A stretch of 64,000 bases of DNA from Solanum dulcamara (Eukaryota > Streptophyta > Magnoliopsida > Solanales > Solanaceae). Position 1 is the stretch's first letter, and each line of letters begins with the position of its first letter. Location of the stretch: the NCBI RefSeq assembly GCF_947179165.1, contig NC_077243.1, forward strand, positions 31,882,001 to 31,946,000, given 5' to 3'. Of the stretch, positions 35,523 through 46,369 are shown piece by piece. A model generated the notes under the pieces. It was not told the origin of the DNA and did no database searches. It was given only the letters and a program-made list of their open reading frames with translations. The position numbers and the translations under genes were made by a program.

Positions 35523-37764
35523 TGTAAGACTTAGAAATTTGGAAAGTCGGAAAATAAGGATCAAAAGATGAAATTACTCAAAAACCTATAATTTTGGCAT
35601 AAGGTGATGACCACGAAGGCCATCATGGGAAATGGCATGCATCATGCGTAGTGGTGAGTCACTATGGTGGTAAACCTGAGACTCAGTCCTGTAGTGTGAG
35701 GTCCACGAGAAGGCACCATGGGCGTGGTGAGTACTACGGGCTGTGAAGTCTATCGTGGTGACCCCTCCCCTGAGACATCAAATCATGACTCCAAGTCTAG
35801 GACCACAAATGACCACCACTAGCCATGTAAACCTTCATAAACCATGGTGGGTTCTGTAATGGTCACACCTACAGGTCACTTTATAGGGACTACACCATGC
35901 CCATGCTTCACATCCCGTAATACACTCCATGGACCATGAAGAGTTCTGTAGAGGAGGTTCTGAAACCTTCCCCTGCAACTTCAGAATTCCAATTCTAAGG
36001 CTAACATCACGGACACCACCACGGGCTATGATGAGAATCACAGACTGTGATGGGTCCTCCATGGTTAGTCTCAGTTACAGTTTTATGAGGGGTAATTCAG
36101 TCATTTTTATATTCTTTTATTAATATATGTGGATGTTTATGGGACTAGATTTATTATGAAAATAGTATAAATACTCCTAAATCTATTCTTTTCCCTCATT
36201 AATTCCCAATAAAATTTAAGACTTCTCTCTCATGGATCATTCAAGGGTTCATCTTCTTCATCAAGTTTGGCTATGGTTTCCTCAAGAAAAAATCACTTTT
36301 TATAATTCAAAGGTCAAATTCAATCAAGGTATGTAGCGATTGATCCATGGTTCCCTTTCACCCATGGAGTTCCAAGGTTTCTACTCAAAATGTCACAAAT
36401 TTCAATTGGGTTTGAAATCCTTATTTGATGAATTGCATTGGGATGTTTAAATTTTGTTTGAAATCATTATATATGATTATTACAAGTATGTATCTATATG
36501 AATTACATGATTTTAAGTTGAATTATGATTTCCCATACATGAAGCCTAATTTCAATCATGATATTATGAAGTATGATTATGAATTCAATGATTTCAAGGT
36601 ATTATCATGGTTTTCATTCAAATTGACTTTGTATATGAGCTTTACTCTAAATTCAAGTATGAATTATGATAATGAATTACAAGTATACTCAAGATATTAA
36701 TTTCATGCAAGTTATGAAGGAAGGTGACTTAGGGCCCTATGTGGTGACCTAGGACCTAATTTTATGAATAATGCAAATAAGATTTATAATAAAGCAAGGC
36801 CAATTCTCACATTGCAATTATGTTATGAAATGAGATGATCTATGAATTATGATGTTTATGAATAAATTATGATATATGCTAAGTATGTTTACTATGTTAT
36901 GTATTCTATGTGATTTGACTTAGTATCGAGTGGACTTGAGGTGGGGGCCCGACCAAAAGCCTTATTAGAAACCTCTTTTCCCCTAAACTACATTCCACCA
37001 TAGGTTTGCCTTATATTGTAGCTAATGGATCCACATATAGCATATGTACATGACCTGCCTACTGAGGTAGAATCTACCTTGGCAAGTAGATTCCCCTTTC
37101 TTTTATTGTACGGGGAGACATCGAGATTCTATGTTATAGCTTGTATGGTCTTATTGTCAGTTATGATTCTATCCCACATATGTATGATCTCTTATGTACT
37201 TTTATGATTTCAACTATGCTTTTCAAATGCTTTGATCATTATGATTCTCTCATGAATTTTCCTATCTCTTCTTACCATTATACTTAACTTGATCATTGCA
37301 TATTATGATTTATATTGCATGTCATGCTCTCATACTTAGTACATTCAAAAGTACTAATGCATACTTGTTTCCTATATTATTTCATAATTTAAGAGTTGAG
37401 GATCACGAACCTATCACACGTGGCTAGTAGGATTTCTTATCTGTGAAGTATTTGGTGAGTCCTTATCTACCGGGGATTAGTTATGAGTTGTTTTTTTAAT
37501 TCAAAGAGTTTTTTATATTTCATTTGAGGGTGAGCTTGAGACATGTCTTAGCCCCTGCCTTTCTTATGTAGTAGAAGCAATTGTTGGACCTATGTATGTA
37601 GTGATGTTTACATTTCTTCTATGATCATATCTTAGACTTTTTTTACATTATTTCTACAGTTACTTTACTTTGTGTTTGATTTATGATATGTGAAAAGGCT
37701 AGGTTGGAGTCTTTTGGGGTTCTGATCGCCGTATTATGACTAGGCGCTAGATCGGGTTATGACA
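35523..37764 (+). repeat. RT-F 5' LTR (2.24 kb)
   Basis: Runs TGTAAGACTTAGAAATTTGG to GGTTATGACA, followed by a primer site. The first 540 bp are comparatively GC-rich with repeated CACCA(C/T)GG and CCATGG-type words instead of the TGAGTC motif of RT-A/D. The remainder aligns with the RT-C and RT-D LTRs, including one GGTGACTTAGGGCCCTATG unit near 36723. Confidence 0.88.
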
Positions 37765-37768
37765 AACT

Positions 37769-37786
37769 TGGTATCAGAGGACAAGG
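37769..37786 (+). other. RT-F primer-binding site
   Basis: TGGTATCAGAGGACAAGG matches the initiator tRNA-Met complement over eleven bases (TGGTATCAGAG). It lies four bases beyond the LTR. The leader to about 37984 is non-coding. Confidence 0.9.
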
Positions 37787-37984
37787 TTTAAGATGTCCTA
37801 TGGTGTCCAACATGCCATATCAAGTAGAATAGTATTCATGTTTGTGACATATGCCATATCTATGAATAGGAAGCTATAAGGCATTTTAGGAATTCTCACT
37901 TCTTTCATTGTCTATGTCATGCTATAGAGTCTATCCTAAGACTTCCTTTCCCTAACAATCTTCCTTTGCGATTTTTAGAAAAAA

Positions 37985-39060
37985 ATACCTCCAATAATAC
38001 CACCTTTTCCTAGGGGGATCAATGCTAACGAATCTCAAGCTCCTCTATCTCTTTAGGACAATGGTCCCCTACTAGACCAAGTTACTAAAACGGAGATCCA
38101 GACTGCTATCACTATGCTAGCCCAAGTTGTAGCCAACCAAGGGGTTGTGGCTCCTCTTAATGTTCCCATTACAGCTTTAAGGGTGAGGTATTTTAAAGGG
38201 ATGAACCCTTTAGAGATTTATGCTCAAGGGTTGATGAGGATCCCCAAGATTTTATTGATGAGGTATACAAGACAATGAGTGTGACTTCGAAAGAGAAAGT
38301 AGAGTTGATGGCTTACCAACTCAAGGGTGTTGCTCAAGTTTGTACACTCAATGGTAGTTGGAGAGAGTATATAAGGATCCTATTAAATGGAAATCCTTCA
38401 AACTTGCTTTCCTTGATCGCACTTTCCCTCTTAAACTAAGGGAAGCCAAAGTGTTGGAGTTCATAAATCTTCAATAAGGAAACATGGAAATGAAGGATTA
38501 TGCCCACAAGTTCACTAAGCTCCCCAAGTATGCTTCTTTATTAGTCGCCGATCCATGTGCCCAAATGATTCAACTCATATCGGGTGTATCTGACATGGTT
38601 GAAAAGGATATACCGAGCAAATTAAGGGAGAGAAAATCAAAGAGATGAGAATGAGAGATTTTAAGAGAGCCTGGTATAAAGATGGGTTCTCAAATACTAA
38701 GTCCAGTAGGGGTAGTAGTAGTTCTCAACTAGGCTAAGGTTTCAGAAAGAAGTTTGTTAATAATAGGGTGCCATACCCTAAGGCTCAAGGAGGAGTTATG
38801 AAGGCTACTAGCCCTTCATTTCCCAAGTTTTCAAAATGTGGGAAAAATCATGGAGAGAGATGTTTGATGGGGATGGGTGCTTGCTTTGGATGTGGAAAAA
38901 TGGGCCATAGGTAATTCGAGTGCACTCATGTTACTAATAAGGGTAGAGAGAGGTCTCCCTCAAGGCCAAGCTTCTCAAGGTGGTCAAGCTCCATAAGGTG
39001 GCCAAGCTCACCTAAGGGTGGTCAATGCAATAACCGGTTCTATGCTCTTCATGGTAGACA
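37985..39060 (+). pseudogene. RT-F gag, broken
   Basis: The likely start codon is ATA at 37985 (ATACCTCCAATAATACC), so translation could not begin normally. DNGPLLDQVTKTEIQTAI and MLAQVVANQGVVAP follow, then frames shift near 38215. Capsid blocks continue to about 38600, then the basic linker and two knuckles (38830-38925): SKCGKNHGERC, and CFGCGKMGHR-stop-FEC. The order and spacing equal those of RT-I gag. Confidence 0.84.
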
Positions 39061-39560
39061 AGAGGTGGAGGAGAATTCTGATGTGGTTATCAGTATGTTA
39101 TGAGTCTTTCACTATGATGTTTATGCCTTACTTGATCTGGATGCAAATTTGACTTTTCTTACTCCTTATGTGTCTATGAGGTTTGATATGTTCCCCAAAG
39201 TGTTGCTAGAATCCTTTTCCATTTATACTCCTGCAGGTGAGTTGGTTATGCCATAAAGAGTCTTGGCCAGTGTCGATTATGCATAAAATTTTTCTTTTTG
39301 ATCTTGTTGAACTTGACATGATCGATTTCGACATCATTCTTGGTATGGATTGGCTACATGCCTCTTATGCAACCATTGATTGTAGAACCCGTATAGACAA
39401 CTTTTAGTTTCCAAATGATGCTATTCTTGAATGGAAGGATAATGTTTCAGTAGTTAAGGATCGATTCATTTCATGTCTTAAGGCCCAGAAAATGATTTCC
39501 AAGGTTTCAGCTACCATCTAGTTCGGGTTAGATATACTAACTTCAAGACTCCTACTCTTG
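39061..39560 (+). pseudogene. RT-F protease region
   Basis: Reads FHYDVYALLDLDANLTFLTPYV (about 39105-39175), with D-L-D in place of the catalytic D-x-G, and MRFDMFPKVLLESFSIYTPAG. After a frameshift it reads LVELDMIDFDIILGMDWLHA (about 39300-39365) and [20 protein letters not shown] short deletion near 39505 shifts the frame into the RT linker. Confidence 0.82.
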
Positions 39561-41000
39561 AGTCAGTCTCAGTTGTGAATGAATTTTTGGAAGTTTTCCC
39601 CGAAGATCTTCTAGGTATTCCTCCCGAAAGAGAAATTAGAATTTGGTATTGATCTCCTTCTCAATACTCATCCTATTTTGACTCCTCTTTACCATATGGC
39701 TCCGACTAAACTTAAGGAGTTGAAAGAGAAATTGAATTTTTTTTGGATAAAGGTTTCATAAGACCAAATATTTCATCTTGGGGTGCTCCCCGTGTTGTTT
39801 GTTATGAACAAAGATGGGTCACTCCGTATGTGTATAGATTATCGTTAATTGAATAAGGTCACAATAAAGAATAAGTATCTCATCCCAAGGATTGATGAGT
39901 TGTTTGATCAGCTTCATGGATCAAGCTACTTTTCAAAGATTGACCTCCGATCGGGTTATCATTATCTCTAAGTGAGGAAGTGCGACATTCCAAAGACAAC
40001 TTTTAATACTCAGTATGGTCATTTAGAATTTTTTATTTATCTTTTGGACTAATGAATGCCCCTGCAGATTTTATGGATTTGATGAACAAGATACTTAATA
40101 ATATTTTGATATGTTTTTGATAGTCTTTATTGATGATATTTTGATTTAGTCATGAAGTGAGGAAGAACATGCCAATCATGTGAGTGTTCCAAATCTCAAA
40201 GACAGTCAATTATATGCAAAGTTTAGCAAATGTAATTTTTGTCTAAGGTCGGTTGCTATCCTTGGCCATAGCATTTCCGGAGAAGGAATTATGGTTGATC
40301 CAAAAAAGCTAAGGCAGCTAAGAATTGGCTGAGATAGTCAGAGTTTCTTAGACTTAGCTGATTATTATAGACGGTTTGTGGAAGTTTTTTCTTCCATCGT
40401 TGTTCCCTTGACTTCTTTGACTAAAAAGAAGGTGAAATTCCAATGGTCCGAGGCATGTGAGAAAAGCTTCCAAGAGTTGAAGCATAGACTTATCTCTGCT
40501 CTGGTGTTGACTTTACCGAAAGGTTTTGATTGTTTTGTTGTGTATTGTGATACTTCATGAGTTGTTCATAGTTGTTTGGTAATGCAAAATGGCATAATGA
40601 TAGCTTATGCTTCAAGGAGACTTAAGGTGCATGAGAAGAATTACCCAACCCTTTACTTGGAGTTGGAGGTGGTGGTATTCGCTTTGATGTTATGGAGACA
40701 CTATCTCTATCGTGTCCATGTAGATATTTTCATCATTCGCAAGAGATTGCACTATGTGTTCACTCAATAGAACTTGAATCTTTAACAAAGAATATGGGTT
40801 GAATAGTTGAAGGACTATGACATGAGTCTGCTATACCATCCAGGTAAGACCAATGTAGTCGACGACACTCTTAGTAGATTTTTCATGAACAATGTTGCTC
40901 ATATTAAGGATGAAAAGAAAGAGCTAGTTCATCATTAGCATAGATTAGCTCGTTTGGGTGTGCGGTTGGTAAATTCCAAAGATGGTGATGTTATTGTTCA
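39561..41000 (+). pseudogene. RT-F reverse transcriptase and RNase H
   Basis: RT motifs: [37 protein letters not shown], and FIDDILI at about 40125-40145 (both Asp kept). GHSISGEGIMVDPKK and DYYRRFVEVFSSIVVPL then lead into RNase H (VVYCDTS; ASRRLKVHEKNYPTLYLELE; NVVDDTLSRF). The TDHKSLQY block is damaged (IIRKRLHY), so its Asp is lost. Stops occur near 39850, 39970, 40150, 40558 and 40770. Confidence 0.86.
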
Positions 41001-41880
41001 AAATGGTTTTACATTGTCTCTTTTGGCAAATGTAAAGGCAAAGCAAGATGCTACCGCTATGGTTGAACTGAAGAAAGCGGTTGCTAGAAAAGCCATTGAG
41101 GGAAATGGGGTTTTGAAATATCAAGGCTGATTATGTGTTCCATGATGTCTTGAAAGAAATGATATTGTTCGAAGCTTATAGTTTGCGTTATTCTACTCAT
41201 CCCGATTCTACAAAGATGTATTTAAATTTGAGAGAAGTGTATTGGTAGAATGACATGAAGAGGAATATTGTAGAACTTTTGGCTAAGTGTCCTAATTGTC
41301 AGCAAGTGAAAGTTGAACATAAAAAATCGGAAGGTTTGGCTCAAGATATTGAGATTTCTACTTGGAAGTGGAAAGCCTTGAATATGGACTTTGTTGCATA
41401 TTTGTCTCATACTCGTATGAAACATGATTTCATTTGAATGAAAGTTGACCTAATGACTAAATTGGCTCATTTTATCCCAGTGAAGACCTCATATTCAGCC
41501 GAGAACTATGCTAGATTGTATTTCCGAGAGTTGGTTAATCTTCATGGTGTTCCATTGTCTATCATTTCTGATCGAGGTACTCATTTTACATTCCAGCTTT
41601 GGAGATCTTTCCAAAAGGGTCTTGGTACTCAAGTGAAACTTTGTACGACTTTCCACCCACAAATGGATGGTCTGGCCGAATGCAGAATTCAAACATTAGA
41701 GGATATGTTGAGAACATTCATGATTGATTTTAAAGGAAATTGGGATGACCATTTACCATTATAAGAGTTTGCTTATAATAAAAGTTATTACTCTAGCATT
41801 GAAATGGCCCTATTTGAGGCTTTGTACGGTAGGCAGTGAATAAGTCCTAAATTTTATGTTTCAAGTTGATGCAATTCTCA
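41001..41880 (+). pseudogene. RT-F integrase, 3'-truncated
   Basis: Zinc-domain traces (41090-41300, ending AKCPNCQQVKVEHK) precede the core in two frames split by a stop at 41435. VDLMTKLAHFIPVKTSYS, ISDRGTHFT and DGLAECRIQTLEDM keep all three D-D-E acids, the only copy here to do so. A stop follows DDHLPL at 41762. Similarity fades at about 41880 (GRRCRSPIGWFEV-like). No chromodomain, polypurine tract or 3' LTR is seen, so the element is 3'-truncated. Confidence 0.86.
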
Positions 41881-42073
41881 GAGGTATGCCACACACCTCC
41901 TGAATGGTAAGCATATATTTTATTGAACCTTAAGAATGTAGAGTTGGTATTGATTGGTTTTGGCTCAATTCACACCATCATACCGGCAACTTTCAACCTC
42001 TCGAATAATTGAGTTCGACTTTCTGTCAAAGGGGTAAAGACTCGAGGATATGTTTTCTTGTGGTTTGAAGGAG
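41881..42073. other. Unassigned junction sequence
   Basis: The phrase GTAGAGTTGGTATTGATTGG near 41938 could be a leftover of integrase (compare 12958-12983 in RT-C). The remainder has no feature I recognise before the CACTA terminus. Confidence 0.35.
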
Positions 42074-42520
42074 CACTATTGAAAATCTACTAAAAATAAT
42101 GAAATAAAAAGTGATGGACATTGCGACACTGTCCGTCGTTTTTAATTTTTTTTCTTTTTAATAAAAAATAATGAACAATGACTCTATGTTTGTCATTTGT
42201 TGGCGATTTTTTTGTGTCATATATATGTAATTAATGAATAATTATTTAATAAGCAGTGACACCGTCCATCACTTCTCATAAATAAATAATTATTTACGAT
42301 GCCGTCCGTCTCTTTTAATTAATTTTAATTTATAAATATTTTTTTATAAATAGCGACGGACATCGTTGGTGTGTCTGTATAGAGTCAAAATATTTGGTCA
42401 AATTTGCGACTTACAGAGTCGCTTTGTCCGTCTCTCTTTTAAAAATATTTGACCAATATATTGGCCAAACTAGCGACAGACTAAGCGAGGCAGTATGTCG
42501 CTTTTATTAAAATACCTGGT
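42074..42520 (+). mobile_element. CACTA (EnSpm-type) transposon terminus with subterminal repeats
   Basis: Begins CACTATTGAAAATCTAC, close to the CACTACAAGAAAA-type end of Solanaceae CACTA elements. It is followed by many direct and inverted GCGACGGAC/GTCCGTCGC-like words (for example near 42117-42140, 42262-42315, 42350-42365 and 42415-42500). In this superfamily such subterminal repeats bind the transposase. No transposase gene is visible and I could not find the opposite terminus, so it is truncated, non-autonomous or interrupted. Confidence 0.75.
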
Positions 42521-43439
42521 AACTAATGAAGGGAATTCTTCCTTTTTTCCCTTTTTCTTCTCTCTTGCCCTCTCTTTTTCTCTTTGGAAATCTCAACCAC
42601 CGCTATCCAACCTCTCTCTATGTCGCCGTCCCTCGCCAAGCTGCTTCCACCATTGCTGACCTTCGCCGCCAACCCCTAACCTTTTTCACATCAAATTAAG
42701 GTTAGGGTTTTGTATATTTTTGATAGTGTTTTTAAATTTGAGTAAATTTCAATTTCTTTATTAGTTTATTATATTTAGTTTGTTCAATTTATATTATTAA
42801 CATGTTAGTTTGTTCAATTGATTGTGAATTAGTGAATGAAATACTAATTTTGATTTTAGGGTTTTACTTTAGATTGAGATTTTTTTGACTTAGATGTGAA
42901 TTGAGTATTTTTGAGTTGGAATTCAAGTGATTGTGAAGTTAGAAGTTAGAACTAAGAAGTAATTAGAAGTTAGAAATTAGAACTAGTTGAACTTATGAAC
43001 TTAGATACTTGAATATAGGATGTTTGAAAGGTGAACTTAGAAAAATACTGGATTGTATGGTTTTTGAATTTTAGAACTAATTGGAAATTAGATATTCAAA
43101 GTCATGAACTTATATATTTAGGATCTTTGAAGTTAAACTTAGATTTTCTTTTGGTTTGTATAAATTTTAAACTTTCGACTCTAATTAGAACTAATTAGAA
43201 CTTAGAATCAAATATGTTTTCATGAACTTGAATTTTAGGATTTTAGGATTCACGGCTAAGTCCAAATACTTTAACTTAGAAAATATTAACTTGAATGTTA
43301 TGAACTTAAATCTTAGAAAAAATCAACTTGAATTTTAGGATATTTGAAGTCATTGAACTTAGAAATTATTTTGGTTTGTATAAATTTTAGAACTTTTAGA
43401 CTTTAGAACTAATTAATTAGAACCTTATCTTGTCATGAA
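42521..43439. other. Probable CACTA interior: leader-like CT-rich tract and GAACTTAG-rich region
   Basis: A pyrimidine-rich tract (42540-42700) with CGCCGTCC-like words is followed by an AT-rich region in which GAACTTAGA, TTAGAACTA and TGAACTT recur about twenty times (42880-43430). There is no ORF. It lies directly inside the CACTA terminus, and its assignment to that element is inferred from position. Confidence 0.45.
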
Positions 43440-44880
43440 CTAGAATGACCCTCCATGTCATTTTCTCTATTTTCCAATTTTTTTAGCATTTAAAGCTTTT
43501 CTATAGCGACCGCAAGCCATTTATGACTTGCTGGCACTAAAAGTTTGGTCGCCTAATCTCTCTTTTGGGTTTTATGCTCGTTTCCCTAGTTTGGATATCT
43601 TAGAGTTTTAATGGTTGACTTCGGTCAAAAACTCTAGGAAAATGGCCTAAGAATGGAATTCTGATAGTTCCATTAGCTCCAAAATGGCCAAATTAGGCTA
43701 GTAGCATGGTCGTCATGAGTATCAAGGCATTCGGTGCGAGTTTGGGACCATTTGACACTTTAGCCTTCAAAATTTGGCCTAAGGTTGACTTTATTAAACA
43801 TTCTTGCAAAAACCACTTTGATTAAAATTTTACCAGCGTGATTAGCTTAGATATGTCGAGTTTGTTCTAGAAAGACCTTTCGTATGGTTCTCAAGGCTTC
43901 CGATCTCATTTCGAGCTTCCTTGTGAATTTTGGCATAAAATGGTATTTGGGTGTGGGACTCACTTTTTGTTTAGATTACCTTGGATGGAAATTCTGAGTT
44001 GAGTGCGGAACGTCAAATTTGGTCTGGTAGCATAGTTCGTTTGCATGTGCGGGGTTCTGAATGAGTCCCGAGCACCCCATCAGAGTTTGAAAAGTGGAAA
44101 AAATGAGTTGGTGCAGACCCAACTACCCTCCCGTTTGCAGGCCCTAGGGGCCACATTCGCAAAGCCCAACCTTCCAGATCCATGCAATTGCGAGGTCCTA
44201 TCCGCATTTGCGAGGATACTCCACCAATCGCGATGAATCTTTTTCACATGGAACGCGATCGTGAGTCTTGGGCTCAGCAATCACAACGTCTTGTTGGGAC
44301 TGGTATGTTAAATAAAGACCAGTCGTGATTCATTTCGACTTTACTTAGTCTTTTTGCAATTTTGGGAGCCATGGTGCTCCAATTTTAGTGATTCCAAGTG
44401 TTCGATGTTTGTGAATCTCATGGCTACGAATGAGAGTGTTCGGGGAGCTTTGAAAAGAATCATTTTGAGGTAGATTTCATCCAATATGGATTGCCATCTC
44501 TCTCCTTAAAGCTTTAATATGTAAAATTTTAGTTGGCCAGATTTTCTTATCTACGTGCATTAAATTTTGTTGTATTTATAACGACAACCTCACTAAGATC
44601 AAATGAACCCTTTCATGGAGTCGAATTTGGTATTCCCAATATGGAACTCACAATCCCATTTTAGACTCAATTTTGGGCCTATGTCAAAAAATGTGATTTT
44701 GGTGTCAAAACATTCGTATTGACATCGTGATTGATGTTTTTCTAGTGTGGTGGTAATTGGAGGTGATTCGTAGGTAAAAAGCTTCAAATTAGAGGATTTA
44801 GAGTACACACAATCACCTTCGAGGTAGGCTATGGTCTCTCACTTTGACTTGAGTCTTAGTAGATATTCCCTAGTATATAT
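43440..44880 (+). repeat. LTR family L, copy c
   Basis: Starts near TAGAATGACCCTCCATGTCA (decayed TGTAATGACCCTC) and runs in the sense opposite to copies a and b. It shares CATTTATGACTTG, GGTTGACTTCGGTCAAAA, TTCTGATAGTTCCATTAGCT and GAGCACCCCATC. It includes a CpG-containing zone (44130-44290) with TTGCGAGG, AATCGCGATG and ACGCGATCGTGA words. The right edge is uncertain. Confidence 0.65.
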
Positions 44881-45844
44881 TTCATATAATTTAGGTTTGT
44901 ATTTTCTGAGTTTAGGGATTCCCTCCTTCTATTTCATTTTCTCGACTCCGAGTAAGCCTTAGATTAGCGTAGTCTCTTGAAATCCTTATCTTAGGCTTGT
45001 GGCTTTACTTGCGCATTGGATTGGTGAGATTATCCTTCTTAGGATTGGTATTGATAGTATTAGGCTAAGTTGAGACTTAGATTCTTTAGCTTGTGTTTCA
45101 TTACCCTTATAGCTAGGTGTAGCTTCCAGTAGAGCTTGTTATGGTTGGTGTACCTTTGTTCTAGTGCCTGAGACTGTTATGGATTGTCATAGCCATAGGT
45201 TAACTTAGCTGTGCTCGTTGAGAGATGAGATGGTATAGTTTGGGGTAAGGAGTTGATCATAGAGATATTTTCTCCCTCGATTTGATATTGAGATGGTTCT
45301 CGATTCCTTTGCTTTTTTTTAACCGTAGGCTTGTGATGCTATTATTTTTTTTGTTAGTCCTGAGGCGGTACTCGAGGAGCGATAGGACCCCAAGTTAATT
45401 ACCTTGCCTTGATGTATTGTTCAGACTGTGTATGTGTCTTATTTGGGTGCTAGTAATAGCATGCTTACATTGATTGAGCTTTTTTACATGTTTTGTGGTA
45501 GAATCCTGGATTCTTTATGGGTTTTTTCACTATTGTTTGTGAGGAGGTTTTCTCACACTTTAATTAGCTTTAAATCGATTTAGTGAAAGTCGTACCATCT
45601 GGATCATGTGGATACTGGTTTTGAGATTTATGAGAGGTTGAGGATGTACTCCTTTTATACTAATAGTTTGAGAGGCATAGATGATGCGCTAAGTTTTTAT
45701 TGACATCCAGCGCGACGTCGCCTTTTCTACACTTTGGCTGCATATGGGATGCCTTTAGCCAGTACTTGATTATCCGGTGTGGCGTCTACCATTTCAACAT
45801 CATCTTGGCTACTCACTCTCTAGTACTACTACAAGGATACTCTA
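44881..45844 (+). other. Non-coding sequence between two family-L LTR starts
   Basis: It lies between copy c and the next LTR-L start at 45845. No ORF over 60 codons, primer site or polypurine tract is clear. It may be the rest of the copy-c LTR or the interior of a non-autonomous element with c and d as its LTRs. Confidence 0.4.
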
Positions 45845-46102
45845 TGTAATGATGCTATAGGTCATTTTTCTCCATTTATGATCTTTTCACTGGTTAGAGC
45901 TTTCATATAGCGACCCCAAGTAATTTATAACTTATTGTCACTAACAGTTCGGTTGCCTGGCCGTTTGTTTGGGTTTTATGCCTGTTTCTCAATTTTGGAG
46001 ATCTTAGAGTTTGAATGGTTGACTTTGGTCAAAACACTAGGAAAATGATCTCAGAACAGAATTCTGATGATTCCATCAGCTCCGAAATTGCCAAATTAGG
46101 TA
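45845..46102 (+). repeat. LTR family L, copy d, first 258 bp only
   Basis: Starts TGTAATGATGCTATAGGTCA and matches the start of copy c (TATAGCGACC, GGGTTTTATGCCTGTTTCTC, GGTTGACTTTGGTCAAAA). It ends at CCAAATTAGG, where the RT-G leader begins in the opposite direction. Confidence 0.7.
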
Positions 46103-46369
46103 TCACGATCCAATATTGACATTCCTTCTTGCGAGATTCTTCATGGAGACATGATTCTGTAATCGCAATAAGAAAGTGTTAGAGGGAAAATCCTTAGAGT
46201 TCAACTCTATCGCGTAACACAAGAATGATGAAAGAGGTGAAGTTTCCTAAATGCCTCATAGCCTCATATTCGTAGATACAACATGATTCACACCAATGAA
46301 CAAGACATTATTTGATGTGGCATGTTAGACTCCTTAGTACACCTTAAACTGTGTTTTTTAATACAAGGT
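46103..46369 (-). pseudogene. RT-G leader, decayed primer site and gag start
   Basis: Minus-strand leader with the AGTGTTAGAGGGA-like stretch also seen left of the RT-A gag (2775-2800). A decayed primer site lies near 46340-46366 (TTGTATTAAAAAACACAG). The putative Gag ATG near 46143 is closed by TGA after three codons. The element is cut about 40 bp into gag. Confidence 0.65.

Noticed and set aside
36425..36700. 91-codon ORF in the RT-F LTR
   Set aside because: AT-rich, Tyr/Asn/Phe-biased translation in non-coding LTR sequence. Not open in the other LTRs.
42540..42720. Host gene 5' UTR/first exon (CT-rich tract with CGCCGTCC)
   Set aside because: No ORF follows. Pyrimidine-rich tracts of this kind occur inside CACTA elements, and the terminus is next to it.
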